This document shows, piece by piece, positions 54,704 through 63,907 of a stretch of 64,000 nucleotides of DNA. Below the pieces are notes generated by a model, which had not been told where the DNA came from, made no database searches, and saw nothing but the letters and a program-made list of their open reading frames with translations. The stretch covers positions 40,207 to 104,206 of the forward strand of contig CANQAM010000006.1 of the NCBI GenBank assembly GCA_947589325.1, written 5' to 3'. A program made the translations under genes and the position numbers. This DNA is from an uncultured Bacteroidales bacterium. GTDB taxonomy: Bacteria > Bacteroidota > Bacteroidia > Bacteroidales > UBA11471. Each line of letters opens with the position of its first letter. The first letter of the stretch is position 1.

Positions 54704-55654
54704 ATGAAAAAGTATCTTTTTATTTCGCTTGTTTTGCTGGCAGCGACCGTTGCCGCCTGCTCGCAACAGTCGGAAACCCTGCAAGGCAAATGGATTATCG
54801 AAACCGTGTATGGGCAGCCCGTTGCCATTGCCGATACGGCGTTCATTACCTTTGAAGAAGGTTTGGAAAAAGTGCACGGCTGCAACGGCTGCAACAATTT
54901 CTTCGGCCCGTGTACGGTGAAAGACGACCAACTGAAATTCGGCGAGCTGGGTTCGACTATGCGCTTCTGCGCCGAAGCCGCGACCGAGCATCAGGTCATG
55001 GACGCGATTTACGCCACCGTGTCGTATAAAATAAAAGATAAAACCCTTGCATTCTATACTTCTTCCGGTGCCGAGGCGCTGCGTCTTTGCCGCGAGGATG
55101 CGCAGCTGGCCGCCTACGAAAACGACGTGATAAAGACCATCATGGAGCGCCGCAGCATACGCCGCTATGAAGACCGCCCCGTGCCGCGCGAACTGTTGTG
55201 GCGGTTGGCGGAGTGCGGCATCAACGCTCCCAGCGCGGTGAACCGCCAGCAGTGGGAGGTGCGCATCGTCGATAATCCGGAATACATCGACGGCATCACC
55301 GAAGTCTATAAGAAAGCCAACCCGAAAGCGGCCGACGACCCTTCGTTCAAAAACATGTTCCGCAACGCTCCGGCGGTGATATTCATCGGGTCGCCCCGCA
55401 GCGGCGCAGCACAGTTCGATTGCGGTCTGCTGGCCGAAAACATCATGTTGGCGGCGAAATCGTTGGGGCTGGGCACCTGCTGCCTCGGCGGCCCTATCGG
55501 ATTCATGAAAAACAATCCCGATGCGGCTCCCTATCTCCAACGGTTGGCTTTTTCCGACGATTATGAACTGCTCTATGCCATTGCCGTAGGCTATCCCGAC
55601 GAAGCGCCCGCCGCCAAGCCGCGTGACAAATCGAAAGTGATTTTACTCTATTGA
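54704..55654 (+). CDS. Lipoprotein fusion of META (HslJ-like) domain and nitroreductase
   Basis: A 316-residue protein with lipobox TVAAC (C19). Residues 24-125 are a META domain with HGCNGCNNFFG (58-68) and GSTMRFC (83-89). Residues 142-316 are a nitroreductase-like flavoprotein: MERRSIRRYEDRPV (147-160), NAPSAVNRQQWE (174-185), and GLGTCCLGG in the C-terminal part, the usual FMN-contacting elements. Nitroreductases use NAD(P)H and FMN and are normally cytoplasmic; the lipobox predicts export, where neither NAD(P)H nor FMN loading is simple. The start has a good promoter-like element and the signal is clear, so the fusion seems real. A small exported Cys protein follows 4 bases later. Reaction unknown. 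Confidence 0.85.
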   Translation: MKKYLFISLVLLAATVAACSQQSETLQGKWIIETVYGQPVAIADTAFITFEEGLEKVHGCNGCNNFFGPCTVKDDQLKFGELGSTMRFCAEAATEHQVMDAIYATVSYKIKDKTLAFYTSSGAEALRLCREDAQLAAYENDVIKTIMERRSIRRYEDRPVPRELLWRLAECGINAPSAVNRQQWEVRIVDNPEYIDGITEVYKKANPKAADDPSFKNMFRNAPAVIFIGSPRSGAAQFDCGLLAENIMLAAKSLGLGTCCLGGPIGFMKNNPDAAPYLQRLAFSDDYELLYAIAVGYPDEAPAAKPRDKSKVILLY

Positions 55655-55658
55655 TGCG

Positions 55659-55922
55659 ATGAAAAAACGGTTTTCTTTGCTGCATCTGCTGGCCGTGCTG
55701 CTCATTCCCGCACTCTTTTTGGGCGGGGAGCCTGCACCGAAAAAGCCCGTGCGTCCGCCGAAAAGGCGGGCGGTGGTATTTGTCTGCACCGGACCGTATG
55801 CCTCGACCTACCACACGCAAATCGACTGCCCCGCTTTGAAGCAGTGCCGCCACGAAGTTCGTGTCATTTCTTTACAAAGAGCGCGCATATACCGAACGCC
55901 CTGCATGGTGTGCGGACGCTGA
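55659..55922 (+). CDS. Small exported protein with conserved Cys pattern
   Basis: An 87-residue protein with a hydrophobic signal (about 5-22) and a basic Pro/Arg linker. A compact module follows from about 39: VFVCTGPYASTYHTQIDCPAL is its core (residues 40-60), then CRHEV and TPCMVCGR at the end. The His/Cys spacing recalls the small metal-binding Ada-like or zinc-ribbon modules found in many Bacteroidetes hypothetical proteins; metal binding is inference. It starts 4 bases after the META-nitroreductase stop, so the two form an operon and may act together. Confidence 0.75.
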   Translation: MKKRFSLLHLLAVLLIPALFLGGEPAPKKPVRPPKRRAVVFVCTGPYASTYHTQIDCPALKQCRHEVRVISLQRARIYRTPCMVCGR

Positions 55923-55982
55923 TATATGCGCGTTATTTCCCTTACCTTTTAATTATTACTGCGGTTTCGGACGTAACAAAAG

Positions 55983-57260
55983 TTACGCGCCGAAATCGTC
56001 GTACATCAACATTTCGCGCGGTACGCCGAGATTCCACAACATGGTCTTGACGGCATTCGCCATCGGACCGGGGCCGCACATATAGTATTCGATGTCTTCG
56101 GGCGCTTCGTGGTCTTTGAGATAGTGGTCGTAAAGCACCTGATGAATGAATCCGGTGTAGCCTGTCCAGTTGTCTTCGGGCTGCGGGTCGGAGAGGGCGA
56201 TGTGGAATTTGAAATTCGGGAAGTCGCGTTCGATGGCGCGGAAATCTTCTTCGTAGAATATTTCGCGGCGGGAGCGTGCGCCGTACCAGTACGATATTTT
56301 GCGGTCGGTGGTTTTGAGCGTGTGGAAGAGGTGCATCAGGTGCGACCGCAGCGGAGCCATACCCGCACCGCCGCCGATGTATATCATTTCGCGTTTGGTG
56401 TCGAGTATGTGGAACTCGCCGTAAGGACCCGATACGGTTACCTTGTCGCCCGGCTTGCGGGTGAAGATGTACGACGAGCAGATGCCCGGTTTGATGCCCG
56501 CTGCCCATGTGCCGGCGGCGCGGTCGAACGGCGGGGTGGCGATGCGTATGTTGAGCATCACGATATTGCCTTCGGCGGGGTGGTTTGCCATGGAGTAGGC
56601 GCGGTAGGTTTCCTCGTCGTTTTTGCACACGAGACCCCACATTTTGAATTTGTCCCACTCGTCGCGGAATTTCTCATCGACGTCGATGTCCGTAAATTTG
56701 ATGTCGTACTTGGGCACGTCTATCTGAATGTAGCTGCCGGGCAGGAAGTCGAGCTTTTCGCCTTCGGGCAGCCGCACCACGAATTCTTTGATGAAAGAAG
56801 CCACGTTGCGGTTCGACACCACTTCGCATTCCCATTTCTTGATGCCGAGCACCGATTGGGGCACTTTTATCTGTATGTCGTTTTTCACTTTCACCTGACA
56901 GGCGAGGCGGTAATGGTCTTGCTGCTGCTTGCGCGAGAAAAATCCCCTCTCGGTGGGGAGTATTTCACCGCCCCCTTCGAGCACCTGACAGCGGCACATA
57001 CCGCAGCTTCCGCCTCCGCCGCAAGCCGACGGGAGGAATATTTTGTTTCCGGCGAGCGAAGCCAGCAGGGTGGTACCCGCTGCCGTTTCCACTTCGCGTT
57101 CGCCGTTGATGGTGATGCGTCGGTTGCCGGCGGGCACGAGGCGCGCTTTGGCTACCAGAAGCAGCACCACCAGCAAGAGCGTAAGCAGGAGAAATATGAC
57201 AACCGCCGCCGCAATGGTGAGGCTGCCGGTAAATAACAGTATAGTGTTCATAACGTACAT
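55983..57260 (-). CDS. nqrF: Na+-translocating NADH:quinone reductase subunit F
   Basis: A 425-residue NADH-oxidising entry subunit. An N-terminal membrane helix covers about 8-36. A 2Fe-2S ferredoxin domain has CGGGGSCGMC at about 80-89 and a fourth ligand in LACQVK. FAD- and NADH-binding domains follow (RAYSMANHP, GGGAGMAPLRSH, MCGPGPMANAV). Electrons pass from NADH through FAD and the cluster to the FMN subunits. It is the last of six genes, starting 2 bases after nqrE. The flavin transferase apbE, often found after nqrF, is not in this window. Confidence 0.97.
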   Translation of the reverse strand: MYVMNTILLFTGSLTIAAAVVIFLLLTLLLVVLLLVAKARLVPAGNRRITINGEREVETAAGTTLLASLAGNKIFLPSACGGGGSCGMCRCQVLEGGGEILPTERGFFSRKQQQDHYRLACQVKVKNDIQIKVPQSVLGIKKWECEVVSNRNVASFIKEFVVRLPEGEKLDFLPGSYIQIDVPKYDIKFTDIDVDEKFRDEWDKFKMWGLVCKNDEETYRAYSMANHPAEGNIVMLNIRIATPPFDRAAGTWAAGIKPGICSSYIFTRKPGDKVTVSGPYGEFHILDTKREMIYIGGGAGMAPLRSHLMHLFHTLKTTDRKISYWYGARSRREIFYEEDFRAIERDFPNFKFHIALSDPQPEDNWTGYTGFIHQVLYDHYLKDHEAPEDIEYYMCGPGPMANAVKTMLWNLGVPREMLMYDDFGA

Positions 57261-57262
57261 AT

Positions 57263-57877
57263 TTACAATTTTATGCCGAGAAAACTCATGAAGGCGATGC
57301 CCATCAGACCCGTTACGATGAACGTGATGCCGATGCCTTTAAGCGGGGCGGGAACGTTGGAATATGCCAGTTTCTCCCGTATGGCGGCGATGCCCACGAT
57401 GGCGAGCAGCCAGCCGATGCCCGAGCCCAGCCCGTACACCGTAGCCGACCATACGTTGGGGAATGCCCGCTGCTGCATGAACAGCGACCCGCCGAGTATC
57501 GCGCAGTTTACCGCAATGAGGGGCAGGAAGATGCCCAATGAATTATAGAGCGCCGGAGCATATTTCTCGACCACCATTTCGACGAGCTGCACCAGCGATG
57601 CCACTACGGCGATGAAGAATATCAAACTCAAAAAGCTGAGGTCTACATCTTTGTACGATTCGCCGAGCCATGCCAGTGCGCCGGCTTTCAGTATGTAGTT
57701 TTCGAGCAGGTAGTTGATAGGCACCGTAATGACCAATACGAACGTTACTGCCGTACCCAAGCCCATCGCCGTCTTTACGCTTTTGGAAACAGCCAGATAG
57801 GAGCACATTCCCAAAAAGTAGGCAAAAATCATATTGTCGATGAATATCGACCGGATAAAAAGATTGAGATTTTCCAT
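57263..57877 (-). CDS. nqrE: Na+-translocating NADH:quinone reductase subunit E
   Basis: A 204-residue integral membrane subunit with six helices. Conserved RnfA/NqrE features include [18 protein letters not shown] near the N-terminus and [16 protein letters not shown] in the middle; the cysteines in these segments are the ligands proposed for an intramembrane iron centre shared with NqrD. It follows nqrD by 24 bases and precedes nqrF by 2. Confidence 0.96.
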   Translation of the reverse strand: MENLNLFIRSIFIDNMIFAYFLGMCSYLAVSKSVKTAMGLGTAVTFVLVITVPINYLLENYILKAGALAWLGESYKDVDLSFLSLIFFIAVVASLVQLVEMVVEKYAPALYNSLGIFLPLIAVNCAILGGSLFMQQRAFPNVWSATVYGLGSGIGWLLAIVGIAAIREKLAYSNVPAPLKGIGITFIVTGLMGIAFMSFLGIKL

Positions 57878-57901
57878 TGTTTCGATTTTCGGGGTTGTGT
57901 G

Positions 57902-58525
57902 TTATTTTTCCTGTAAATCCTTGTTGCGCGACCGGTGCACCCAGATGATGCAGGCGACCGTGATAAGAGCCATCGGCGGCAGAATCATCAGACCGTTGTT
58001 TTCGTAGCCCCAGTCGTAGAATATCTGCGGTATCACTTGGTAGCCGAACAGCGTACCCGAACCGAGCAGCTCGCGGAAGAAAGCGACGATGACGAGTATC
58101 ATGCCGTAGCCGATGCCGTTGCCCACGCCGTCGAGAAACGACTCCCACGGTCCGTGTCCCAGCGCGAAGGCTTCGAGCCGTCCCATGAGAATGCAGTTGG
58201 TGATGATAAGCCCCACGAATACCGAGAGCTGTTTGCTCACATCATAGGCGTAGGCTTTGAGTATCTGATCGACGATGATGACCAAAGCCGCCACCACGAC
58301 CAGTTGCACGATGATGCGTATGCTGTTCGGTATGGTGTTGCGCAGGAGCGAAATGATGACGTTGGCGAAAGCCAGCACGGCTGTTACCGAAACAGCCATG
58401 ACGAATGCCGGTTCGAGTTTGGCGGTAACCGCCAGCGCCGAGCAGATGCCTAATATCTGCACGATGACGGGATTGTTGCGCGAGAGCGGACCGAGCAGTG
58501 TTTGTCGAGTTTTCTTGGATAACAT
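57902..58525 (-). CDS. nqrD: Na+-translocating NADH:quinone reductase subunit D
   Basis: A 207-residue integral membrane protein, RnfE/NqrD type, homologous to NqrE and inserted in the opposite orientation. [17 protein letters not shown] near the N-terminus and [17 protein letters not shown] in the middle hold the conserved cysteines of the membrane iron site. It lies 12 bases after nqrC and 24 before nqrE. Confidence 0.96.
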   Translation of the reverse strand: MLSKKTRQTLLGPLSRNNPVIVQILGICSALAVTAKLEPAFVMAVSVTAVLAFANVIISLLRNTIPNSIRIIVQLVVVAALVIIVDQILKAYAYDVSKQLSVFVGLIITNCILMGRLEAFALGHGPWESFLDGVGNGIGYGMILVIVAFFRELLGSGTLFGYQVIPQIFYDWGYENNGLMILPPMALITVACIIWVHRSRNKDLQEK

Positions 58526-58537
58526 ATCTGATGCGTG

Positions 58538-59239
58538 TTATTGTAACGATTTTAAGAATACGGTATAGGGGGCAAGGCTGTTTGCGAGCATCGCCTGCAC
58601 GCCTTTGCTGGTGATGGTGCCGCCCGAAATGGCATCGACGTAGTCGGCGCCGTTGCTCGGTTTCTGACCTTTTTTCTCGACGGCTATCGAGGTGAAGTCG
58701 CCGGCGATGAAGAGCCGTTTGTCGCGGAATTGGTCGGAGAACGGCGCTTTCTCTATCTCGGCGCCGAGACCCGGCGTCTCGCCTTGGTGGGCGAAGTATG
58801 CGCCGTAGACGGTGTTGCCGTCGGCATCGAGTGCGAGGTATCCCCAAATCGGGCCCCACAGTCCTGCACCGTAGAGCGGCAGTATGTATTTTTGTTCGCC
58901 GTTGTCGAGGCGGCACACGAATACGGGCAGCTCCCGTTCATCGGCGGGCAGTTTCGTCTGCACGGCGACATCTACCGTAAAGGCGTCGGCTCCGGCAGTC
59001 CGTTCGCCCTTGCTGTCGAGCACGAAACTGTCGATGATGTATTTCCGGTATAATTCCTGCGCATCGGCGGCAGTAGCCGCTACGTGCACCGAACTCAAAA
59101 TCTGTTTCATCTTGTCGATTTCGACATTGCGCGTCTGCCGCCCCTTCAATCCGAGTGAGGTAACGGCGAGCACCGCAGCCACCAGTATCACCATGACCGC
59201 TGCGTAGAGAATCGTATAGGTATTGCTTTGTTTGTTCAT
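58538..59239 (-). CDS. nqrC: Na+-translocating NADH:quinone reductase subunit C
   Basis: A 233-residue periplasmic FMN-carrying subunit with one N-terminal helix (about 10-30). The covalent FMN site lies near the C-terminus in DAISGGTITSKGV, where the threonine of the S-G-x-T type motif takes FMN by a phosphoester bond made by ApbE. It is a little shorter than in Vibrio but holds all the usual segments (LPLYGAGLWGPIWGYLAL). It lies 12 bases after nqrB. Confidence 0.96.
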   Translation of the reverse strand: MNKQSNTYTILYAAVMVILVAAVLAVTSLGLKGRQTRNVEIDKMKQILSSVHVAATAADAQELYRKYIIDSFVLDSKGERTAGADAFTVDVAVQTKLPADERELPVFVCRLDNGEQKYILPLYGAGLWGPIWGYLALDADGNTVYGAYFAHQGETPGLGAEIEKAPFSDQFRDKRLFIAGDFTSIAVEKKGQKPSNGADYVDAISGGTITSKGVQAMLANSLAPYTVFLKSLQ

Positions 59240-59251
59240 AGCGGTAGAATT

Positions 59252-60457
59252 TTAGCGTTTGGCGCGTTTGAGGCGGCGTCGTATGTTGGCTTCGACCACG
59301 AAGTAGTCGATAAGCGGAGCAAATACGTTCATCAACAATACGGCGAGCATGGCGCCTTCGGGATAGCCCGTGTTGTAAACCCGTATCAGTATGGCGATGA
59401 CGCCGATAAGGAAACCGTAGATGTATTGTCCCGTGCGGGTGCGCGCACCGGTTACAGGGTCGGTTGCCATGAATACGGCGGCGAAAGCGAATCCGCCCAG
59501 ACATATCTGGTCGATGGGCGAGAGCAGGGAGCCGGCATATACGGGCGAAGCAAACGCCGCTGCCACCCAACTCATGAACAGCCCGCCCACGAACACCGAG
59601 AGCATGACCCGCCAGCTGGCGACGCCCGTCCACAACAGCACGACGGCGCCCAGCAGTATGGCTATCAAGGAAGTTTCACCTATCGAACCCGGAATAAGCC
59701 CCACGATGTAGTCAAGCGTCGAAAGCGGCTCGCCGGCGATATTGTGCAGTACGAGGTCGCCGCCTCCGTGCGTAGCCGCCTGTCCGAGCGGCGTGGCGCC
59801 GGAATAACCGTCGATGAGCTGTCCCGCGCCCATGCCGAATGTGTCGGAGGTGCGTACGAAAACGGCATCGCCCGACATCTTCGAGGGATAGGCGAAAAAG
59901 AGGAACGCCCGCGTTACGAGGGCGACATTAAAGATATTCATGCCCGTGCCGCCGAACACCTCTTTGGCGAAAATCACGGCGAATGCCGTAGCTACGGCAA
60001 TCATCCACAGCGGCGTATCCACCGGCACAATCATGGGAATGAGCATTCCCGATACGAGGAATCCCTCCTGTATTTCGTGTCCGCGCCACTGGGCGACGGT
60101 GAACTCGATGCCGAGACCCACTACATACGAAACGATGATTTTGGGCAGGACGGCAAGCAGTCCGAAAAAGAACAGCGTGAAGAATCCGACCGATTCCAAC
60201 TGCCCTATGGCGAGGTAGTGCTGGTACCCGACGTTGTACATACCGAACAGCAGGGCGGGCATCAACGCCAAGATGACAATCGTCATGGTGCGTTTGGAAT
60301 CGACGTTGTCGTGTATGTGCACACCCGATTGCGACGTGGTGGCAGGCACGAACAAAAAGGTTTCGAAGCCCTCGAACACCGAACGGAACATGGCGAATTT
60401 ACCGCCCGGCATGAAGTTGGGTTTTATTTTATCGATGCAATCTCTTAGTTTTTTCAT
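59252..60457 (-). CDS. nqrB: Na+-translocating NADH:quinone reductase subunit B
   Basis: A 401-residue membrane subunit with about ten helices that forms much of the sodium path and carries riboflavin and a covalent FMN. The FMN attachment motif is DGYSGATPLGQA at 216-227 with Thr222. The N-terminal cytoplasmic part (about 1-50) is shorter than in some species but complete. The gene follows nqrA by 21 bases and precedes nqrC by 12. Confidence 0.97.
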   Translation of the reverse strand: MKKLRDCIDKIKPNFMPGGKFAMFRSVFEGFETFLFVPATTSQSGVHIHDNVDSKRTMTIVILALMPALLFGMYNVGYQHYLAIGQLESVGFFTLFFFGLLAVLPKIIVSYVVGLGIEFTVAQWRGHEIQEGFLVSGMLIPMIVPVDTPLWMIAVATAFAVIFAKEVFGGTGMNIFNVALVTRAFLFFAYPSKMSGDAVFVRTSDTFGMGAGQLIDGYSGATPLGQAATHGGGDLVLHNIAGEPLSTLDYIVGLIPGSIGETSLIAILLGAVVLLWTGVASWRVMLSVFVGGLFMSWVAAAFASPVYAGSLLSPIDQICLGGFAFAAVFMATDPVTGARTRTGQYIYGFLIGVIAILIRVYNTGYPEGAMLAVLLMNVFAPLIDYFVVEANIRRRLKRAKR

Positions 60458-60478
60458 TGCGGTTTTCTTTTTTGGAAA

Positions 60479-61828
60479 TCAATTCATCTCTTTCCGCAGA
60501 CGGTCGAGCCCTTCGCGGATAATCGCCTGTACGGGCAGTTTCGAGGTATCGACAAATTCGCAGAGCGCGAAATCTTCGGGAGCCACCTCGTAGATGCCGA
60601 GATTTTCCATTTTGTCGATGTCGAATGCGATGACGGCTTTTATCAGAAATTCGGGCAGAATATCCATCGGCAGCACTTTGTCGTATTCGTTTGCCATGAT
60701 GATAGCCCGTTCGCCGCCGTGCAGACGGGCGTCGAAGCGGTATTGCCGGCGCCCTGCCAACCACGAAAAGAACGAGCGCGATGCGCTGTATTTGCCGAAT
60801 CCGGGCAGCGCCCAACCTAACATTTCGTGGCAGTCGTCGCCTTCGGGTATCACGGTTACTTGGCTATGGTATGCCCGCAGGTAGTCGTGTTCCGATGCGT
60901 GCACGCCTGTCAGCACGTTTCCGCTGATGTAGCGGCGGTGGTAGTCGGCGGGTATCAGGTTGTCGCCGACGATGGAGTCGAGGCGTGCGCCGAGTATCGT
61001 CCGCACGTAGCAGGGCGATTTCACCTCCGAGCCGGTCAGTGCCACCGTGCGTGAAAAATCGAGTTTTCCCGTGCGGAAGAAACGGCCGATAAGCAGCAGG
61101 TCGAATGCGTTGAGCGTCCACACCGTTTCGCCTTTGTTCACCGGCGCGATGTGCTGTATCTGTACGCCCACGTTTCCTGCCGGGTGTCTGCCCTCGAACG
61201 CAACGGTTTGTGCGCCTTTTATATGTATGGGGCTTCCGTTGCGTATGCCGAGATATACGCTCCCCGCCGTCAGTTTGCAGAGCACGTCGATACCCGTCTG
61301 TAAGTCGGCTTCGCGGCCTGCGAGTATGTAATCGAAATCGGGTGCCAGCGGAGCCGAATCCCATGCCGTAACGAAGATGTCGCGCGGCGTGTCCGTCGGT
61401 GTGGCTATGATGTCGTAGGGACGCTGCTTGATGAACATGAACAAGCCGTTGGCAAGCAGCAGCTCTTTTATCTCGTCGGCCGACAAATCGCCGACGGGTT
61501 TCGTCGCCGGCGTTGCGCTCTGCGTCATCTGTCCGTCCGATTTCACGGTGATGTCGAGCACTTTGCGACGTTCTCCGCGCGTTACGGCCGACACTTCTCC
61601 GCTTACGGGCGAGACAAATCGCAATGCGGGATTGTTCTTGTCGCACATCAGCGGCGTGCCCACGCTTACTGCGTCGCCGGCTTTCACCAATACTTTCGGT
61701 ACTATTCCGTGAAAATCATCGGGGACGAGAGCGTAATATTCGCAGGCAGCGGCGTCGATGGTGCGGGCGTTGGGCTGCCCTTCCAAAGGTATGTCCAGCC
61801 CTTTTTTCAACTTTATTACATTCGCCAT
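60479..61828 (-). CDS. nqrA: Na+-translocating NADH:quinone reductase subunit A
   Basis: A 449-residue soluble-like subunit, first gene of the nqr operon. The N-terminus NVIKLKKGLDIPLEGQP is the family signature; a barrel-sandwich segment (KVLVKAGDAVSVGTPLM) and EVSAVTRGERRKVLDI follow. NqrA docks on the cytoplasmic face beside NqrB and has been linked to quinone binding. ATG 61828 gives the usual N-terminus; ATG 61834 two codons earlier is equally possible. The nqrABCDEF set pumps Na+ and, with NhaA, sets the sodium gradient used by the cell. Confidence 0.96.
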   Translation of the reverse strand: MANVIKLKKGLDIPLEGQPNARTIDAAACEYYALVPDDFHGIVPKVLVKAGDAVSVGTPLMCDKNNPALRFVSPVSGEVSAVTRGERRKVLDITVKSDGQMTQSATPATKPVGDLSADEIKELLLANGLFMFIKQRPYDIIATPTDTPRDIFVTAWDSAPLAPDFDYILAGREADLQTGIDVLCKLTAGSVYLGIRNGSPIHIKGAQTVAFEGRHPAGNVGVQIQHIAPVNKGETVWTLNAFDLLLIGRFFRTGKLDFSRTVALTGSEVKSPCYVRTILGARLDSIVGDNLIPADYHRRYISGNVLTGVHASEHDYLRAYHSQVTVIPEGDDCHEMLGWALPGFGKYSASRSFFSWLAGRRQYRFDARLHGGERAIIMANEYDKVLPMDILPEFLIKAVIAFDIDKMENLGIYEVAPEDFALCEFVDTSKLPVQAIIREGLDRLRKEMN

Positions 61829-61853
61829 TTCCATATATTTGCAAATTCGGGCA

Positions 61854-61861
61854 CAAAGATA
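61854..61861 (-). promoter_or_regulatory. Promoter of the nqrABCDEF operon
   Basis: On the minus strand it reads TATCTTTG, an exact TAnnTTTG match, with TTTA (near -33 TTTG) 20 bases further upstream at 61882-61885. The predicted leader is short (about 15-25 bases). Confidence 0.55.
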
Positions 61862-61987
61862 CGATAAATCTTTCAAGTGGATAAAGATTGATTATCGAAA
61901 ATTTCCTTAATATTTTTTGTGCCGATACGGTGGATTTTCCTTAAAACGTGCAAACAAGCCCGAAAGTTTTACTGTTGCGACAAGAAA

Positions 61988-62044
61988 GATTTTCACAAAA
62001 AAACTTATTCCGTTTGCGTAATCGGAAAGGATAATCTACATTTG
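61988..62044 (+). repeat. Promoter repeat copy 1, upstream of the GH127 gene
   Basis: This 57-base segment recurs at 63908-63964 with two mismatches. It contains a textbook Bacteroidetes promoter: TTTG at 62013-62016, a 20-base spacer and TACATTTG at 62037-62044. The 25 bases before the -33 box are also conserved between copies (TTTTCACAAAAAAACTTATT within them), which suggests a regulator site. Leader to the ATG at 62072 is about 20-28 bases. Confidence 0.88.
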
Positions 62045-62071
62045 TCTTACAATGGATAAAAGAGATAAAAG

Positions 62072-63865
62072 ATGAAAATAGTTAGAGCTTTTTTAGCCGT
62101 TTTTCTGGTATCGACAGCATTATCGGCGTCGGGGCAGTTCGTTTGTCAGCCTTTTTTACCGACGGAGGTTCGGTTGCTGCCTTCACGCTTTGAGGAAAAT
62201 ATGAAACGTGATTCGGTGTGGATTGCGAGCATTCCGGTAAAATCGCTGCTTCATTCATTTCGGACAAATGCAGGAGTTTTTTCCGATAAGGAAGGCGGCT
62301 ATATGACGGTACGGAAACTCGGCGGCTGGGAATCACTCGATTGTGATTTGCGCGGACACATTACAGGACATTTGCTTTCGGCAATGGCTTTTTTGCAGAT
62401 GCGGGAGAAAGCCGATTCGATAGTGCAAGGGCTGGCAGAAGTGCAACACCGGATAGGCTCTGGCTATTTGTCGGCTTTCGGCGAGGGTTTGATTGATAGA
62501 AATATCGAAGGAAAAAGTGTCTGGGCTCCGTTTTATACGCTTCATAAGATTTTACAGGGGCTTATCGATGTGTATCGATTATGCGGCAATGAAACAGCAT
62601 TGAATGTGGCTCGCGGTATGGGCGATTGGGCATACGATAAGTTGAGTCCGCTTGATGAAACGACCCGGCAGAAAATGATTCGCAACGAATTCGGAGGTTT
62701 CAACGAGACCATGTACAGCCTTTATGCCCTTACGAACGAGGAAAAATATTTATGGGTGGCACGTTTTTTTTACCATAACGATAAAATCGACCCGTTGAAA
62801 TCAGGCAGGGACGATTTGGGCTCGAATCATGCCAATACATTTATACCGAAGTTATTGGGAGAATGTTCCAATTATGAGCTATTCGGACAGGCGGATAGCC
62901 GTAAAGCGGCCGAATTGCTGTTCGAGACACTCATTGAAAAGCACGTTTTCGTAACAGGGGAACTTTCGGATAAGGAACATCTTTTTGAACCGGCGGAACA
63001 ATACAAACATCTTTCCGGCTATGACGGCGAAAACTGTTGTACTTACAATTTGCTGAAACTTGCCGACCGGCTCTTTTGTTACGAACCTCGCGTTTCGATT
63101 GCTGATTTCTGTGAGCGGGCGTTGTATAATCATATTCTTGGACAGCAGGATCCGGCTACATCGATGGTGTGTTATTTCACGCCGCTCCAGACAGGAGCCT
63201 ATCGTCTTTACTCCACACGAGATAGCAGTTTCTGGTGTTGCGTAGGTTCCGGATTTGAAAGCCATGCCAAATATTGGTCGAGTATTTATTTTCATTCCGA
63301 TAACGATTTGTATGTCAATTTATTCATACCATCTCATCTCGATTGGCAAGGAACAACTATTACCCAGACTACACGTTTCCCTGAAGAAGGAAAAATAACA
63401 TTTGTTATAGGTGGCAGGTCGCGGCATTTTGCACTTCATTTGCGTTATCCGTCATGGGCTGTTTCGGCACGTGTAAATGGAAAGAAAGTAAAATCATCGC
63501 TTCGCAACTCCTATATTGTATTGGAGCGGAATTGGAAAGCTGGCGATAAAGTAGAGTTGATGCTCGGCATGACGCTCCGCGAAGAAGTTGTCAAAGGTGA
63601 TTCCTCGCGCAGGGCATTGCTTTACGGGCCGATTGTATTGGCTGGAGAACTGGAAAAAGTTGTATGGCCATTCAGCAATCCGCTGGAATACAATGACTAT
63701 TATACTTTCGATTATGGAAAACACGACGATGTGATATACCATTCATTGAACGATTTTACACCTGTGTCGCCTTTGTATTTCAAAGGTCCTGACGGCATTT
63801 CGGTAATGCCATTCTACGATCTGCATCATCATCGTTATGTAGTGTATTGGAAATATACTCCTTAA
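62072..63865 (+). CDS. GH127-family (DUF1680) beta-L-arabinofuranosidase-type enzyme
   Basis: A 597-residue exported glycosidase with signal peptide 1-21 (SASGQ). An (alpha/alpha)6 barrel covers about 60-430 and a beta-sandwich part follows. Residues expected for the cysteine-based catalysis of GH127 are present: Glu320 and Cys322 in GENCCTYN (319-326), and Cys389-Cys390 in FWCCVGSG (387-394), with a candidate further glutamate at 306 (FEPAEQ). In Bifidobacterium HypBA1 the equivalent Glu/Cys set binds zinc and one cysteine is the nucleophile. Substrates are beta-L-arabinofuranosides of plant glycoproteins or pectin. A 7-codon frame ends on its start (ATGA at 62072-62075). It is preceded by the repeat promoter and followed by its second copy. 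Confidence 0.9.
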   Translation: MKIVRAFLAVFLVSTALSASGQFVCQPFLPTEVRLLPSRFEENMKRDSVWIASIPVKSLLHSFRTNAGVFSDKEGGYMTVRKLGGWESLDCDLRGHITGHLLSAMAFLQMREKADSIVQGLAEVQHRIGSGYLSAFGEGLIDRNIEGKSVWAPFYTLHKILQGLIDVYRLCGNETALNVARGMGDWAYDKLSPLDETTRQKMIRNEFGGFNETMYSLYALTNEEKYLWVARFFYHNDKIDPLKSGRDDLGSNHANTFIPKLLGECSNYELFGQADSRKAAELLFETLIEKHVFVTGELSDKEHLFEPAEQYKHLSGYDGENCCTYNLLKLADRLFCYEPRVSIADFCERALYNHILGQQDPATSMVCYFTPLQTGAYRLYSTRDSSFWCCVGSGFESHAKYWSSIYFHSDNDLYVNLFIPSHLDWQGTTITQTTRFPEEGKITFVIGGRSRHFALHLRYPSWAVSARVNGKKVKSSLRNSYIVLERNWKAGDKVELMLGMTLREEVVKGDSSRRALLYGPIVLAGELEKVVWPFSNPLEYNDYYTFDYGKHDDVIYHSLNDFTPVSPLYFKGPDGISVMPFYDLHHHRYVVYWKYTP

Positions 63866-63907
63866 ATTTCCGGAGGGATAATTTTTCCCCTGTGTAAACG
63901 AATGGGA

